Shown: in pieces, positions 28,213-37,654 of the stretch | Position numbering within the stretch: the stretch's first letter is position 1 | Layout of the letters: each line of letters opens with the position of its first letter | Origin: Flavobacteriaceae bacterium | GTDB lineage: Bacteria; Bacteroidota; Bacteroidia; Flavobacteriales; Flavobacteriaceae | Direction of reading: 5' to 3' | Length of the DNA stretch: 57,233 bases | Assembly (NCBI GenBank): GCA_017852395.1 | Contig: JAFMLE010000014.1 | Span: 1-57,233, forward strand | Notes under the pieces: generated by a model | Seen by the model: the letters and a program-made list of their open reading frames with translations, nothing else | Told to the model about the DNA's origin: nothing | Databases searched by the model: none | Position numbers and translations under genes: made by a program

Positions 28213-28662
28213 ATGGCTTTAGAAAATGAAATAACAAGCGCATTGAAAGATGCAATGCGTGCCAAAGACACGCTCAAATTGGAGGCTTTGCGTGCCATCA
28301 AATCGGCACTGCTTCTTGCCAAAACACAAACGGGAGGCACGCCTGAACTTTCTGAAGATGACGAAATCAAATTGTTGCAAAAGCTGGTCAAGCAACGTAA
28401 AGAAAGTGCTACTATTTTTAGAGATCAAAATCGCATCGATCTTGCTGAACCCGAAGAAGCCCAAGCTCAGATTATAGCAGCTTTTTTACCCGAACAACTT
28501 TCGGAAGAACAAATCACCGCGATCATAGACGATATTATTGCCACAACAGGTGCATCAAGCATGAAGGACATGGGACAAGTCATGGGCATGGCTAATCAAA
28601 AAATGGCGGGTAAAGCTGACGGCAAAACCATTGCAACGGTTGTCAAACAACGTCTATCCTAG
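28213..28662 (+). CDS. GatB/YqeY domain protein
   Basis: A 149-residue YqeY-type protein with the all-helical domain also found at the C-terminus of the amidotransferase subunit GatB. Segments such as MRAKDTLKLEALRAIKSA and DMGQVMG recur in the family. A tRNA-related role is suggested for the family, but the function is not established. It lies 2 nt after ftsZ and appears to be the last gene of the dcw transcript. It converges with the TIM-barrel gene across a 7-nt gap, with no hairpin terminator seen. Confidence 0.9.
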   Translation: MALENEITSALKDAMRAKDTLKLEALRAIKSALLLAKTQTGGTPELSEDDEIKLLQKLVKQRKESATIFRDQNRIDLAEPEEAQAQIIAAFLPEQLSEEQITAIIDDIIATTGASSMKDMGQVMGMANQKMAGKADGKTIATVVKQRLS

Positions 28663-28669
28663 TAGGGAC

Positions 28670-29578
28670 TTACCAATATTTTTCGATTAAGTCTTTGGTT
28701 AGGGTTGCTCCTTGATTTCTAGGGATTTTAGTGCCAAAAAATTCAACACCAGCAAATTCTAGCTGCGGTGCTTTTTTCAAAATAGCAAGCATTTTTTTGT
28801 AGTCAATACGCGACTCTTCTCCTGACGGTGTAAATTCTTCAGATTTTGCACTGACAGCACGTATATACGGTGCCAATATCTCAATGCCTTTGTAGGGGTT
28901 GGGGTAGTTGACCTCAGGATTATTTTTGATTCGCCAGTTGCTAAAATCTCCCAAAACGCCAACATTAGAAAGATTGACTTTCTCCATGAGTTGTGCTAAC
29001 CACTCGGGGTCGGACGTATATCCGTTGTGGTTTTCAATCAGAAGGTCGATGCCTTTTGACTTTGCATAAATTCCTAATTCATAAACACCTTCGGCAGTAT
29101 ATTTTAGTTTTTCATCATACGAAATGGTAATAAAATCTGCACAAACATTTCGCATGGCCTTACAATTAAGTGCAGCGGCTACATCGATCCAATACTGATA
29201 TTTGTTAAGGGCTTTTTTTCTTTCACTCTTATCAGCATCACCCAAATCACCAGCACCACCTGTGAGTAAAACAGCACTTTTGACGCTCGCTGCTTTGCAG
29301 CGGCTGTTCATCAGTTCGAGATGTTCGTCTTTTAGCGGTTTGGGTAAATGAAACATCTCGTGGTCGATATAATCAAATCCAAGATTTTTAGCGGCTTTTG
29401 GAAAATCAAAAACGCTCATTCCGTTTGGATCGTCGCCCCCATAACCTGCTCGTATCAAAGACCAGGGTGTGAGGGAGATTTTTAGACCCGAAGGTGCTTT
29501 AGTGCTTGTCATAAAAGAAGGACATCCTAAACCCAAGGCGCCTAGGGATACCGATTGGACAAAGGTTCTTCTTTTCAT
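28670..29578 (-). CDS. Exported sugar-phosphate isomerase/epimerase-like TIM barrel
   Basis: A 302-residue xylose-isomerase-like TIM-barrel protein. The N-terminus MKRRTFVQSVSLGALGLG has a twin arginine followed by a hydrophobic stretch, so Tat export to the periplasm is likely. Metal-site-like acidic and histidine residues occur in LLIENHNGY (about 179-187) and GDFSNW, in positions where this family binds divalent metal. Such proteins often act on sugars or inositols, but the substrate cannot be read here. It stands alone on the minus strand between the dcw cluster and the tRNA. Confidence 0.8.
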   Translation of the reverse strand: MKRRTFVQSVSLGALGLGCPSFMTSTKAPSGLKISLTPWSLIRAGYGGDDPNGMSVFDFPKAAKNLGFDYIDHEMFHLPKPLKDEHLELMNSRCKAASVKSAVLLTGGAGDLGDADKSERKKALNKYQYWIDVAAALNCKAMRNVCADFITISYDEKLKYTAEGVYELGIYAKSKGIDLLIENHNGYTSDPEWLAQLMEKVNLSNVGVLGDFSNWRIKNNPEVNYPNPYKGIEILAPYIRAVSAKSEEFTPSGEESRIDYKKMLAILKKAPQLEFAGVEFFGTKIPRNQGATLTKDLIEKYW

Positions 29579-29700
29579 AGGGTTAAAATATAATTAGACT
29601 ATTGTTAAGATAATAAAACTTTTACTACTTGATAAAATAAATCATTGCGGACCTTTTTTTAGAATTTTAAAAGGGTTTTGATCCAATTATTATGTTTAAA

Positions 29701-29732
29701 TTTGACACGATTTTAGGTGTTCAATTACCTTG
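29701..29732 (+). promoter_or_regulatory. Promoter of tRNA-Arg
   Basis: TTTGACA (29701-29707) and TACCTTG (29726-29732) form a -33/-7 pair, 21 nt apart from the end of TTTG to the start of TACC. The -7 element is one T short of TAnnTTTG. The tRNA begins 14 nt later. Confidence 0.55.
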
Positions 29733-29746
29733 CAAAACAATCAACT

Positions 29747-29820
29747 GGCCCAGTAGTTCAACTGGATAGAATATCAGATTTCGGCTCTGAGGGTTGGGGG
29801 TTCGAATCCTCCCTGGGTCA
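29747..29820 (+). tRNA. tRNA-Arg (anticodon TCG)
   Basis: A 74-nt cloverleaf. The acceptor stem GGCCCAG/CTGGGTC has one G-T pair, the D stem is GTTC/GAAT, and the anticodon stem TCAGA/TCTGA holds the loop TTTCGGC, giving anticodon TCG (codon CGA). The T arm GGGGG-TTCGAAT-CCTCC is intact and the discriminator is A. The 3' CCA is not encoded, so it must be added after transcription. Confidence 0.95.
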
Positions 29821-29926
29821 CTAATTTAAATCGTTTTTGCAGCTCGCAAGGTTTTAAGATTCTATTTTACCCTATATTATCCAGAAAAAATTCAGAGTTT
29901 ATATTTTTACAGTGCTATAGTTTATT

Positions 29927-31030
29927 TTGAAGTTTACCTTTTTCCCTTTTTTGTTTTTTATTTTTTTGTTTCAACAACGGTTGTTCGCACAAGATTCTAA
30001 AATCGAAACACAACTTATCCTTACAGAGGACATCACTTCTAATTTTAAAGGCGGTATAAAAAAAGCCACCGGGCATTTGGGAAATATAGACTTTATTCTC
30101 ACGGCAGACCTATGGAAAAATGGGCAATGGTTTGTGTATGGACTTTATAATTATGGCAATGCATCATCTGCTTGGGTCGGTGATCTTCAAGTGACCAACA
30201 ATATCGAAGCGCTTTCTAGACCTCGGTTGTACCAGTTTTGGTATCAGCATCAATTTGATCAATTTACGGTTACTTTAGGACAGCATGATTTAAATTCTGT
30301 GTTTGCGGTAACCGATTATGGAAGTACTTTTATTAATAGTTCTTTTGGAATCCAGCCCGATCTGTCTGTAAACGCACCATTTTCGATATTTCCGGTTGCT
30401 GCTCCAGGCGCTATATTGGCGTGGCGGCTCAATGATTTTATACAGGTTTCAGCAGCAATATATGACGGTGACCCTGGTGCTGAAGAGGACAATCCAAACT
30501 CACTTCAGTTTCATTTGGGTCGCAACGATGGAAGTCTAATGATCGCCGAGTTACAGTATCAAAACCCACAAGCAACTGCAAAGTACAAACTGGGGTATTG
30601 GAAAAGTAGCACCGCCTATTCACGGTCTGAGGTGCATGGTTTTTATGGGATTATCGATCAACAACTGTATCAGCATCCAGCAATAAAGTCCCGTGGTCTT
30701 GGTGCTTTTATGCAATGGGGTATTGCTTCCAGTTCCGCTCCTGTGTTTCGGGGTTTTTATAGCTTGGGCCTCGTTGCAACGGGTCTATTTGGTGCTACCA
30801 ATGAAGATGCTATGGGCCTTGCTTTTGGCAGTGCAAGCGTAAGTAGTTTATTTCAGCGTGAAGTTCCCAATAGTTCTTCTGAACATGTGCTTGAGTTTCA
30901 TTATACCTATATAATAAATGAGCGTTGGAGCGTACAACCAAATCTTCAATGGGTTATAAATCCAGGCGCAACGAACGCCTTAGATGATGCTTTGATAGGA
31001 GTACTTCGTATCACCGCAACTATTTTTTAA
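29927..31030 (+). CDS. OprB-like carbohydrate porin
   Basis: A 367-residue outer-membrane protein. It starts at TTG with a strongly hydrophobic signal peptide ending near residue 21 (LFAQDS). The rest shows alternating beta strands with aromatic residues and ends in a strand finishing with phenylalanine (ITATIF), as outer-membrane barrels do. Similarity to the OprB family is seen in the LGQHDLNSVFAVTDYG segment and in the repeated gain and loss of GFYG-type strands. It probably passes sugars or other small solutes; the substrate is unknown. It follows the tRNA by 106 nt. Confidence 0.72.
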   Translation: MKFTFFPFLFFIFLFQQRLFAQDSKIETQLILTEDITSNFKGGIKKATGHLGNIDFILTADLWKNGQWFVYGLYNYGNASSAWVGDLQVTNNIEALSRPRLYQFWYQHQFDQFTVTLGQHDLNSVFAVTDYGSTFINSSFGIQPDLSVNAPFSIFPVAAPGAILAWRLNDFIQVSAAIYDGDPGAEEDNPNSLQFHLGRNDGSLMIAELQYQNPQATAKYKLGYWKSSTAYSRSEVHGFYGIIDQQLYQHPAIKSRGLGAFMQWGIASSSAPVFRGFYSLGLVATGLFGATNEDAMGLAFGSASVSSLFQREVPNSSSEHVLEFHYTYIINERWSVQPNLQWVINPGATNALDDALIGVLRITATIF

Positions 31031-31121
31031 GATGCTGATTTTTTGAATAACCTTCTTGCAGTTAGAAAAGGCGATTATTTTTAATTAATTTTAAACATCC
31101 TTACTGTATCGTATTTATAAA

Positions 31122-32519
31122 ATGAAAAAATCAAGCTGCTATCTAATTATAGGAATCCTTTTCTGCGTACATCAACTTCAGGCGCAGACTTCTGAAAACC
31201 CTTGGCGTTTAAGATTGGCAGTCAACGTCATTGATATCTATCCAACAGCGCCGGATGCCAATGCGCCCTTTGCAGATACACAAGGGGGTTTTATGGAAGG
31301 TTTTTTTCAAGTAGGTGATCATTGGAATTTTGGTTTTCCCGCTATTGAATTGTCTCGATACCTTGCTGGTGGATTTTCAATTGGTGTCATGGGTTCTGCG
31401 AACACCCTAAAAAAAGTTGCAGGGACAAGCGGTCTAGCATTTCCGTATAATGCCCTAGAAGGTTTTTTGAAATATAGTCCATCGCGTAGGACGATCCGAC
31501 CCTATGTATTGTTGGGGTACGGATTGAGTAGCTTTGACACTTCTTCAAACAAAACTGCCGATGCTTTTTTGTTGTCCAAGAATGCCTCTAAAACCTATTT
31601 TGGAGGTGTGGGATTTGATTTAAAGATGGGGTCAAAATTGTTTTTTTCGATCGCATCTACCTATAAAAATCCAACAGAAAACTACGGAATCAAGCATTTT
31701 CAACATCAAATAGGATTGAGTTATGATTTTGGCGTTCAAGATCGGGATGGAGATGGCGTTTCTGATAAAAAAGACCAATGCCCGGATCAAGCGGGGCTAA
31801 AAGAATTTGGAGGTTGTCCAGATCAGGATGGAGATGGAATTATAGACGGTAAAGACTCGTGCCCAGAGCTTCCCGGTAGCGCGGCCTTGCAGGGGTGTCC
31901 AGATACCGATAATGATGGTGTGGCGGATCAAGATGATCTTTGCCCTGATGTAGCCGGACCCATAGTTTTTGATGGTTGTCCCGATACTGATGATGATACC
32001 GTACATGATGCCCTTGACCCTTGTCCAGAAGAAAAAGGGCCTGTAGAAAACAAAGGTTGTCCTTGGCCCGATAGTGACGGTGATGGAGTGCCTGATATGT
32101 CTGATTTATGCCCAGATGAAAAAGGGCCTATAGAAGCCAATGGTTGTCCCGTACTGGCTGATGCGATTATACAAACAATCAATGAGTTTGGTTCAATGAT
32201 CAATTTTATGGCCGAAAGTGATCAAATTCTCGGTAGCAAAACCTATAATACCTTAGAAAAAATAACAGCCCTTTTGGTGGCAAATCCTAGTGGAACAATA
32301 CTTATCGAAGGCTATGCTTCTGAAGATGGGAGTACAGCCTACAATCAAAAGTTAAGCCTCCAACGTGCTGCAGCAGTAAAACGTTATTTGGTTGCCAAAG
32401 GAATTGATCCCAAACGATTAGAAATTGTTGGTTTGGGAGAAACCGGACCAATTGAAGACAACAAAACCCCGGGAGGTCGTGCCAAAAATAGACGCGTTCA
32501 GTTCAAATCAAAGCACTGA
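31122..32519 (+). CDS. OmpA-family protein with thrombospondin type-3 repeats
   Basis: A 465-residue outer-membrane protein with a signal peptide (1-21, ending LQAQ), an N-terminal beta-barrel (about 22-205), five calcium-binding TSP3-type repeats (about 207-343; each with DxDxDG-like and CP elements), and a C-terminal OmpA peptidoglycan-binding domain (about 350-465; IEGYASEDGSTAYNQKLSLQRAAAV and GRAKNRRVQF). The repeats form a rigid linker so that the last domain can reach the cell wall. The protein probably stabilises the envelope. It is 91 nt after the porin gene, possibly with its own promoter. Confidence 0.93.
   Translation: MKKSSCYLIIGILFCVHQLQAQTSENPWRLRLAVNVIDIYPTAPDANAPFADTQGGFMEGFFQVGDHWNFGFPAIELSRYLAGGFSIGVMGSANTLKKVAGTSGLAFPYNALEGFLKYSPSRRTIRPYVLLGYGLSSFDTSSNKTADAFLLSKNASKTYFGGVGFDLKMGSKLFFSIASTYKNPTENYGIKHFQHQIGLSYDFGVQDRDGDGVSDKKDQCPDQAGLKEFGGCPDQDGDGIIDGKDSCPELPGSAALQGCPDTDNDGVADQDDLCPDVAGPIVFDGCPDTDDDTVHDALDPCPEEKGPVENKGCPWPDSDGDGVPDMSDLCPDEKGPIEANGCPVLADAIIQTINEFGSMINFMAESDQILGSKTYNTLEKITALLVANPSGTILIEGYASEDGSTAYNQKLSLQRAAAVKRYLVAKGIDPKRLEIVGLGETGPIEDNKTPGGRAKNRRVQFKSKH
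31740..32150 (+). repeat. Coding TSP3 repeats within the OmpA gene
   Basis: Five degenerate repeats of about 75-90 nt encode Asp/Gly-rich calcium loops, each followed by a cysteine-proline pair and ending GCP. They are protein-level repeats within the open reading frame, not an array of identical DNA units. Confidence 0.8.
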
Positions 32520-32559
32520 TTGATCCCAAAAGGGCTTAAAGTCTATTGTTAGGGATTTT

Positions 32560-33216
32560 TTAAGCAGTAATTTTTTTGAGATTTGCAATGGTCCCTAACG
32601 GGTCTTTTGCTTTAAAAACAAAACTTCCGGCTACCAAAATATCTGCACCACAAGCGACCAATTGCGCAGCATTTTGATCGGTCACACCCCCATCGATTTC
32701 GATTTTTGTTGATGCCCCTTGTTCAGTGATCATCTTTTTGAGTGCCACAACCTTAGCGTAGGTTTCTTCTATAAAAGATTGACCGCCAAAACCGGGATTA
32801 ACACTCATTAAACAGACAAGATCAAGATCTTTGATAATGGATTCCAGCAGTGCAACAGGTGTGTGTGGGTTTAAGGCCACGCCCGCCAGCATTTGGTGTT
32901 GTTTGATGTTTTGTATCGTGCGGTGCAAGTGGGTACATGCCTCATAATGTACAGTAAGAACAGCTGCATTGAGTGTAGAAAATGTGCTGATATAACGATC
33001 GGGATCAACGATCATCAAATGTACGTCCAAAGGTTTTGTGGCAGTTTCACCAATGGCTTTAAGTACCGGCATACCAAAAGAAATATTAGGCACAAAAACA
33101 CCGTCCATGATATCGATATGAAACCAATCGGCTTGACTGTCATTGACCATTTTACAATCCCGTTCCAAATTTCCAAAATCTGCTGCTAAAATGGAGGGTG
33201 CGATATATGTTGACAT
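32560..33216 (-). CDS. rpe: Ribulose-phosphate 3-epimerase
   Basis: 218 residues from ATG 33216; the frame opens 9 codons earlier, but MSTYIAPSILAADFG is the standard N-terminus and the extension overlaps the rpoD terminator region. Active-site segments HIDIMDG, HLMI, MSVNPGFGGQ and EIDGGV are all present. The enzyme interconverts ribulose-5-phosphate and xylulose-5-phosphate in the pentose phosphate pathway. The upstream rpoD terminator suggests that rpe has its own promoter. Confidence 0.96.
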   Translation of the reverse strand: MSTYIAPSILAADFGNLERDCKMVNDSQADWFHIDIMDGVFVPNISFGMPVLKAIGETATKPLDVHLMIVDPDRYISTFSTLNAAVLTVHYEACTHLHRTIQNIKQHQMLAGVALNPHTPVALLESIIKDLDLVCLMSVNPGFGGQSFIEETYAKVVALKKMITEQGASTKIEIDGGVTDQNAAQLVACGADILVAGSFVFKAKDPLGTIANLKKITA

Positions 33217-33230
33217 AGAAATAGTATATG

Positions 33231-33259
33231 AAAAAGGCAGCACACAGGCTGCCTTTTTT
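33231..33259 (-). terminator. Terminator of rpoD
   Basis: GGCAGC (33236-33241) pairs with GCTGCC (33248-33253) around a 6-nt loop and is flanked by A5 and T6 runs, so it could work on both strands. It directly follows the rpoD stop on the minus strand. Confidence 0.85.
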
Positions 33260-33261
33260 GT

Positions 33262-34125
33262 TTATCCTAAATAGGTTTTTAAAATTTTACTTCTCGAAGT
33301 ATGTTTTAAACGTCGGATGGCTTTTTCTTTAATTTGACGAACACGCTCTCGTGTAAGATCAAAAGTTTCTCCGATTTCTTCTAAGGTCATAGCATGTTGA
33401 TTGCCCAATCCAAAATATAAGCGTACCACGTCTGCTTCACGAGGCGTTAACGTTTCTAACGCACGTTCGATTTCGGTGCGTAATGACTCATGAAGAAGTG
33501 TTTTGTCTGGATTTGGAGATTCACCACTGTTTAATACATCATAGAGGTTAGAATCTTCTCCTTCAACCAAGGGTGCGTCCATAGAAACATGTCTCCCAGA
33601 GTTTTTCAACGACTCTTTTACATCATTGACGGTCATGTCCAATTCCTTTGCAATTTCTTCCGCCGAGGGGGCACGCTCGTGTGCTTGCTCTAAAAAGGCA
33701 TAGGTTTTGTTAATTTTATTGATCGATCCAATTTTGTTAAGGGGGAGTCTAACAATTCGAGATTGTTCTGCAAGTGCTTGCAAAATTGATTGACGAATCC
33801 ACCATACAGCGTACGAAATGAATTTAAAACCACGGGTTTCATCAAAGCGTTGTGCGGCTTTTATGAGCCCAAGATTTCCTTCATTAATCAGGTCGGGTAG
33901 TGTAAGTCCTTGGTTTTGATACTGTTTGGCAACAGAAACAACAAAACGTAAGTTGGCTTTGGTCAATTTTTCCAAGGCAATCTGATCACCAGCTTTTATC
34001 CGTTGGGCCAATTCTACTTCTTCTTCGGCAGTGATCAAATCCACTTTTCCGATTTCCTGTAAATATTTGTCTAAAGAGGCCGTTTCTCGGTTGGTAACCT
34101 GTTTGGTTATTTTTAGTTGTCTCAT
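33262..34125 (-). CDS. rpoD: Primary RNA polymerase sigma factor (short Bacteroidota type)
   Basis: A 287-residue sigma-70 factor with region 1.2 ([12 protein letters not shown]), regions 2.1-2.4 ([13 protein letters not shown] to [16 protein letters not shown]), region 3 and region 4.2 ([17 protein letters not shown]). Region 1.1 and the non-conserved insert of E. coli RpoD are absent, which is the Bacteroidota primary-sigma form that recognises TTG/TAnnTTTG promoters. Such promoters are found repeatedly in this window. It lies 59 nt downstream of pnp with a hairpin terminator after it. Confidence 0.96.
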   Translation of the reverse strand: MRQLKITKQVTNRETASLDKYLQEIGKVDLITAEEEVELAQRIKAGDQIALEKLTKANLRFVVSVAKQYQNQGLTLPDLINEGNLGLIKAAQRFDETRGFKFISYAVWWIRQSILQALAEQSRIVRLPLNKIGSINKINKTYAFLEQAHERAPSAEEIAKELDMTVNDVKESLKNSGRHVSMDAPLVEGEDSNLYDVLNSGESPNPDKTLLHESLRTEIERALETLTPREADVVRLYFGLGNQHAMTLEEIGETFDLTRERVRQIKEKAIRRLKHTSRSKILKTYLG

Positions 34126-34184
34126 AGTTGTTTTATGTACTTACTTATACGACAAAAGGTGAAAAATGTTTCAAAAAACGAAAA

Positions 34185-36335
34185 TTATTTTTCTTTTTGG
34201 TTTTTGCGATCCTCTCTTGGCGGTCTTGGTAAAAGTGCTTTTCTAGAAACTTTTTCCTTTCGGGTCCTTGGGTCAATACCAAAATATTTTACATCGAGTT
34301 CGTCACCTAGATTGACAACATCGCTGACATTTTCGGTGCGCTCCCAAGCAAGTTCGCTCACATGAAGCAGAACTTCATTGCCGGGTGCTTCCAGATATTC
34401 GACAACGGCACCAAACTCTAACATCTTGATGACTTTTACTTTATAGGTGTTGCCTACTTCGGGTTTAAAAGTGAGTGCATCAATTTTGGCCTCGACCATT
34501 GCGATACCTTCAGGAGAGGTTCCCAAGATTTCAACGATTCCTTCTTCTGTTACAGGATCCTCGTTAATAACAATGGTACAACCCGAAGCTTTTTGAAGCT
34601 CTTGAATGACTTTTCCACCTGGTCCAATAAGAGCACCAATATATTCGTTAGGAATACGTCGGTTGATCATTTTTGGAGCATGTTCTTTAACATCTTCATT
34701 GGGTACTGCGATTGTATCTGTGAGGTGTTTTAGAATGTGTAAACGTCCTTCACGAGCTTGTTTGAGTGCCTTAGTAAGGATTTCATAGCTGAGTCCTTTG
34801 ATCTTAATGTCCATCTGGCAAGCGGTGATACCGTCTTGGGTTCCAGTAACTTTAAAGTCCATGTCACCCAAGTGATCTTCGTCTCCTAGGATATCAGACA
34901 GAACCGCATATTTGTCTCCATCCGTTATGAGCCCCATGGCGATCCCCGAAACCGGTTTTTTAATTTGCACACCTGCGTCCATCAATGCCATTGTTCCAGC
35001 ACAAACCGTAGCCATAGAAGAAGAACCGTTTGACTCTAACACCTCAGAAACCACACGAACCGTATAGGGGCAGGTTTCGGGCATTACCTTTTTAAGGGCA
35101 CGCTGTGCTAAGTTTCCGTGTCCGACTTCGCGACGTGAAGTACCTCTTAGAGGACGTGCTTCACCTGTCGAAAAAGGCGGGAAGTTATAATGCAAATAAA
35201 AGTTTTCTTCACCTTGCAAGGTGGGCAGATCGATTACATTAGCCTCTCTTGAAGTCCCCAACGTAACCGTTGCAAGAGCTTGTGTTTCTCCACGTGTGAA
35301 AATTGAAGAACCATGCGTAGAGGGCAAATAATCTACTTCACACCAGATGGGGCGTATTTCGTTTGTTTTACGACCATCCAGGCGAATACCCTCGTTGAGT
35401 AAAAGGGTGCGGACGGCTTCTTTTTGGGCTTCGCCAAAATATCGAGCAATCAGTTCTTTGTTGGCTTCGATTTCTTCTTCGGTAAAGGCCTCTAAAATCT
35501 GTTCTTTTAATGCTGAAAATTGCTCAGAACGATCGTTTTTAGAAGCGCCTTTTTTGGCGATTTCATAACATGCATCATACGCCATGCTATGAATTTTGTC
35601 TTTCAATTCTGCGTCGTTGACTTCTTCCTCGTAAGTACGTGTGGGCTTTATACCAACAGCGGCAGCCAATTGTCTCTGGGCATTGATTTGGTCCTTGATT
35701 GCTTCGTGACCAAATGCAATTGCTTCTACCATTTCTTCTTCAGAAATTTCGTCGAACTCACCTTCAACCATAGCCACAGAGTCTTCACTGGCACCAATCA
35801 TGATGTCGATGTCAGAATGGGCAAGTTGCTCCATACTTGGATTGAGGATCATTTGGCCATCTACTCGGCCAACACGTACTTCAGAAATTGCAGTTTCAAA
35901 CGGTATGTCAGACAATTGAAGGGCTGCAGAAGCAGCCAGTCCAGCAAGAGCATCGGGCATGACGTTATCGTCATGGGACATCAATTGAATCATTATTTGG
36001 GTCTCTGCGTGGTAGTCCTTTGGAAACAATGGACGTAATACGCGGTCAACAAGACGCATGGTCAAAATTTCTTCGTTGCTAGGACGTGCCTCACGCTTGA
36101 AGAAACCACCAGGAAATCTTCCTGCTGCAGCAAATTTTTCTCTATAATCTACCGTAAGTGGTAGAAAGTCTACAGGGCTTGCTTGGCGTGCAGAAACTGC
36201 GGTGGCCAGCAACATACAGTTGCCCATGCGTACGACAACAGAGCCATCTGCTTGTTTGGCGAGTTTACCCGTTTCTAGGGTAATGGTTCTACCATCAGTT
36301 AACGTGATGGTTTGTGTAAATGTTTTTGGAATCAT
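34185..36335 (-). CDS. pnp: Polyribonucleotide nucleotidyltransferase
   Basis: A 716-residue PNPase that degrades RNA 3'-to-5' using phosphate. Two RNase PH-like domains (about 10-240 and 320-540) flank a helical linker. A KH domain (about 555-620, with [12 protein letters not shown]) and an S1 domain (about 625-700) follow. Signature parts are the [12 protein letters not shown] and [13 protein letters not shown] stretches. It follows rpsO in the conserved rpsO-pnp order, 90 nt apart; in other bacteria this unit is subject to RNase III/PNPase feedback, which is not demonstrated here. Confidence 0.97.
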   Translation of the reverse strand: MIPKTFTQTITLTDGRTITLETGKLAKQADGSVVVRMGNCMLLATAVSARQASPVDFLPLTVDYREKFAAAGRFPGGFFKREARPSNEEILTMRLVDRVLRPLFPKDYHAETQIMIQLMSHDDNVMPDALAGLAASAALQLSDIPFETAISEVRVGRVDGQMILNPSMEQLAHSDIDIMIGASEDSVAMVEGEFDEISEEEMVEAIAFGHEAIKDQINAQRQLAAAVGIKPTRTYEEEVNDAELKDKIHSMAYDACYEIAKKGASKNDRSEQFSALKEQILEAFTEEEIEANKELIARYFGEAQKEAVRTLLLNEGIRLDGRKTNEIRPIWCEVDYLPSTHGSSIFTRGETQALATVTLGTSREANVIDLPTLQGEENFYLHYNFPPFSTGEARPLRGTSRREVGHGNLAQRALKKVMPETCPYTVRVVSEVLESNGSSSMATVCAGTMALMDAGVQIKKPVSGIAMGLITDGDKYAVLSDILGDEDHLGDMDFKVTGTQDGITACQMDIKIKGLSYEILTKALKQAREGRLHILKHLTDTIAVPNEDVKEHAPKMINRRIPNEYIGALIGPGGKVIQELQKASGCTIVINEDPVTEEGIVEILGTSPEGIAMVEAKIDALTFKPEVGNTYKVKVIKMLEFGAVVEYLEAPGNEVLLHVSELAWERTENVSDVVNLGDELDVKYFGIDPRTRKEKVSRKALLPRPPREDRKNQKEK

Positions 36336-36425
36336 GTGTTCATTTTTTTAGGTTAATGCGAGTGTTGTGTGTTGCAGCAACCAATGAAACGCGATGATCC
36401 AGCAGAATGCTAAGTCAGGGAATTT

Positions 36426-36695
36426 TTATTTTCTTAATCCAAGTTCCTTGATGATCGCACGGTAACGCTCGATATCTTTGTTTTTAAGATAATCCAAAAG
36501 GTTACGACGCTTACCAACCAAACGAACCAAAGAACGCTCGGTGTTGTAATCTTTGCGATTGCTTTTTAAGTGATTGGATAGGTGCTCAATACGGTGTGAA
36601 AACAAAGCGATTTGTCCTTCTGTAGAGCCAGTGTCTTTATCAGACTTGCCGTGTTTTTTAAAAATGTCGGCTTTTACTTCTTTTGTTAGATACAT
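36426..36695 (-). CDS. rpsO: 30S ribosomal protein S15
   Basis: 89 residues, the universal length. The helical protein binds the central domain of 16S rRNA early in assembly; GSTEGQIALFSHRIEHLSNH and RRNLLDYLK are typical. It has a clear promoter at 36740-36768 on the minus strand and is followed by pnp. Confidence 0.97.
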   Translation of the reverse strand: MYLTKEVKADIFKKHGKSDKDTGSTEGQIALFSHRIEHLSNHLKSNRKDYNTERSLVRLVGKRRNLLDYLKNKDIERYRAIIKELGLRK

Positions 36696-36739
36696 TCCAA
36701 TATTATTTAAATGATTATTATGTATTGCCTAAGGCGGTG

Positions 36740-36768
36740 CAAAGATACACTTTTTATATATAAAGCAA
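36740..36768 (-). promoter_or_regulatory. Promoter of rpsO
   Basis: On the minus strand TTG (36766-36768) is followed after 18 nt by TATCTTTG (36740-36747), matching TAnnTTTG. The rpsO ATG is 44 nt further on. Confidence 0.65.
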
Positions 36769-36778
36769 TAATTTGCTA

Positions 36779-37639
36779 TTAAAAAGCGCGTAAAGGTTTG
36801 TTGAGCAGTAAATCCAAATAACGATTGATACTTTTTTTGAGCTCTTTTCGGTGAACAATAAAATCTAAAAACCCTTTTTCTTTCAGAAACTCGCTTGTTT
36901 GAAATCCTTCTGGCAGTTCTTTGCCGGTCGTATCCTTGACCACACGAGGTCCTGCAAAAGCAATAAGCGCTCCCGGTTCGGCAATATTAATGTCTCCCAA
37001 CATGGCAAAAGAAGCAGTGGTGCCCCCTGTTGTGGGGTCGGTACAAAGGGATATATATGGTATTTTGGCTTCAGCTAGCTCCGCGAGCATAGCCGAAGTT
37101 TTGGCCATTTGCATAAGCGAGGTAGCCGATTCCATCATCCGAGCACCTCCAGATTTGGAGATCACAACGAGCGGAAGATTGTGTTCGAGCGAATATTTTG
37201 CAGCACGCGTGATTTTTTCGCCTACGACCGATCCCATTGAACCTCCAATGAAGGCAAAATCCATACAAGCAACAACAATTTTTTCTCCAAAGGAGGGCCC
37301 TACTGCAACGCGTATGGCATCATTGAGGTTGGTTTTTTTGTGTGCAGCTTTGAGTCGATCAGCGTATTTTTTAGTATCCTTAAATTTTAGGAAGTCTTTC
37401 GAGCGTAAGTCAGTGGCTAATTCTTCAAATTGATTGCCGTCAAAAAGGATTTCAAAATATTCTTTGCTTCCTATATGTACGTGATAATCGTCTTCGGGAC
37501 TTACATAATGGTTGCTTTCCAGTTCTTTGGTGTCAACTATTTTTCCAGAGGGTGTTTTGTACCACAGGCCTTTGGGCGTGTCTTTTTTCTCCTCTGTACT
37601 GGTCTGTATTCCTTTCTCGCTTCGTTTGAACCAACTCAT
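36779..37639 (-). CDS. accD: Acetyl-CoA carboxylase carboxyltransferase beta, without zinc cysteines
   Basis: A 286-residue AccD. The catalytic crotonase-like core is standard ([40 protein letters not shown]). The N-terminal zinc ribbon of E. coli AccD, with four cysteines at the positions aligning to about residues 28-53 here, has none of them: the aligned segments read YKTPSGK and VSPEDDY. The whole protein keeps only two cysteines, both in the core. It makes malonyl-CoA for fatty acid synthesis with AccA, which is not in the window. fbaA lies 15 nt upstream on the same strand, so they may be co-transcribed. Confidence 0.96.
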   Translation of the reverse strand: MSWFKRSEKGIQTSTEEKKDTPKGLWYKTPSGKIVDTKELESNHYVSPEDDYHVHIGSKEYFEILFDGNQFEELATDLRSKDFLKFKDTKKYADRLKAAHKKTNLNDAIRVAVGPSFGEKIVVACMDFAFIGGSMGSVVGEKITRAAKYSLEHNLPLVVISKSGGARMMESATSLMQMAKTSAMLAELAEAKIPYISLCTDPTTGGTTASFAMLGDINIAEPGALIAFAGPRVVKDTTGKELPEGFQTSEFLKEKGFLDFIVHRKELKKSINRYLDLLLNKPLRAF

Positions 37640-37654
37640 TTTAAGGCTTTTGTA

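Noticed and set aside
31740-32150. Repeated units in the OmpA gene considered as a CRISPR or DNA repeat array
   Set aside because: The units are degenerate, in frame and encode TSP3 calcium loops; there are no identical repeats with unique spacers.
35520-36038. Long open frame (172 codons) on the plus strand opposite pnp
   Set aside because: It lies wholly antisense to a well-conserved gene, has no recognisable domain or start context, and its composition mirrors pnp codons.
36340-36400. Small GTTG-CAG-CAAC hairpin in the pnp leader as an RNase III-type control site
   Set aside because: The stem is only 4 bp; too weak to support a regulatory claim.
36921-37433. 170-codon open frame opposite accD
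   Set aside because: Antisense to a conserved catalytic core and without any family resemblance; a shadow frame.
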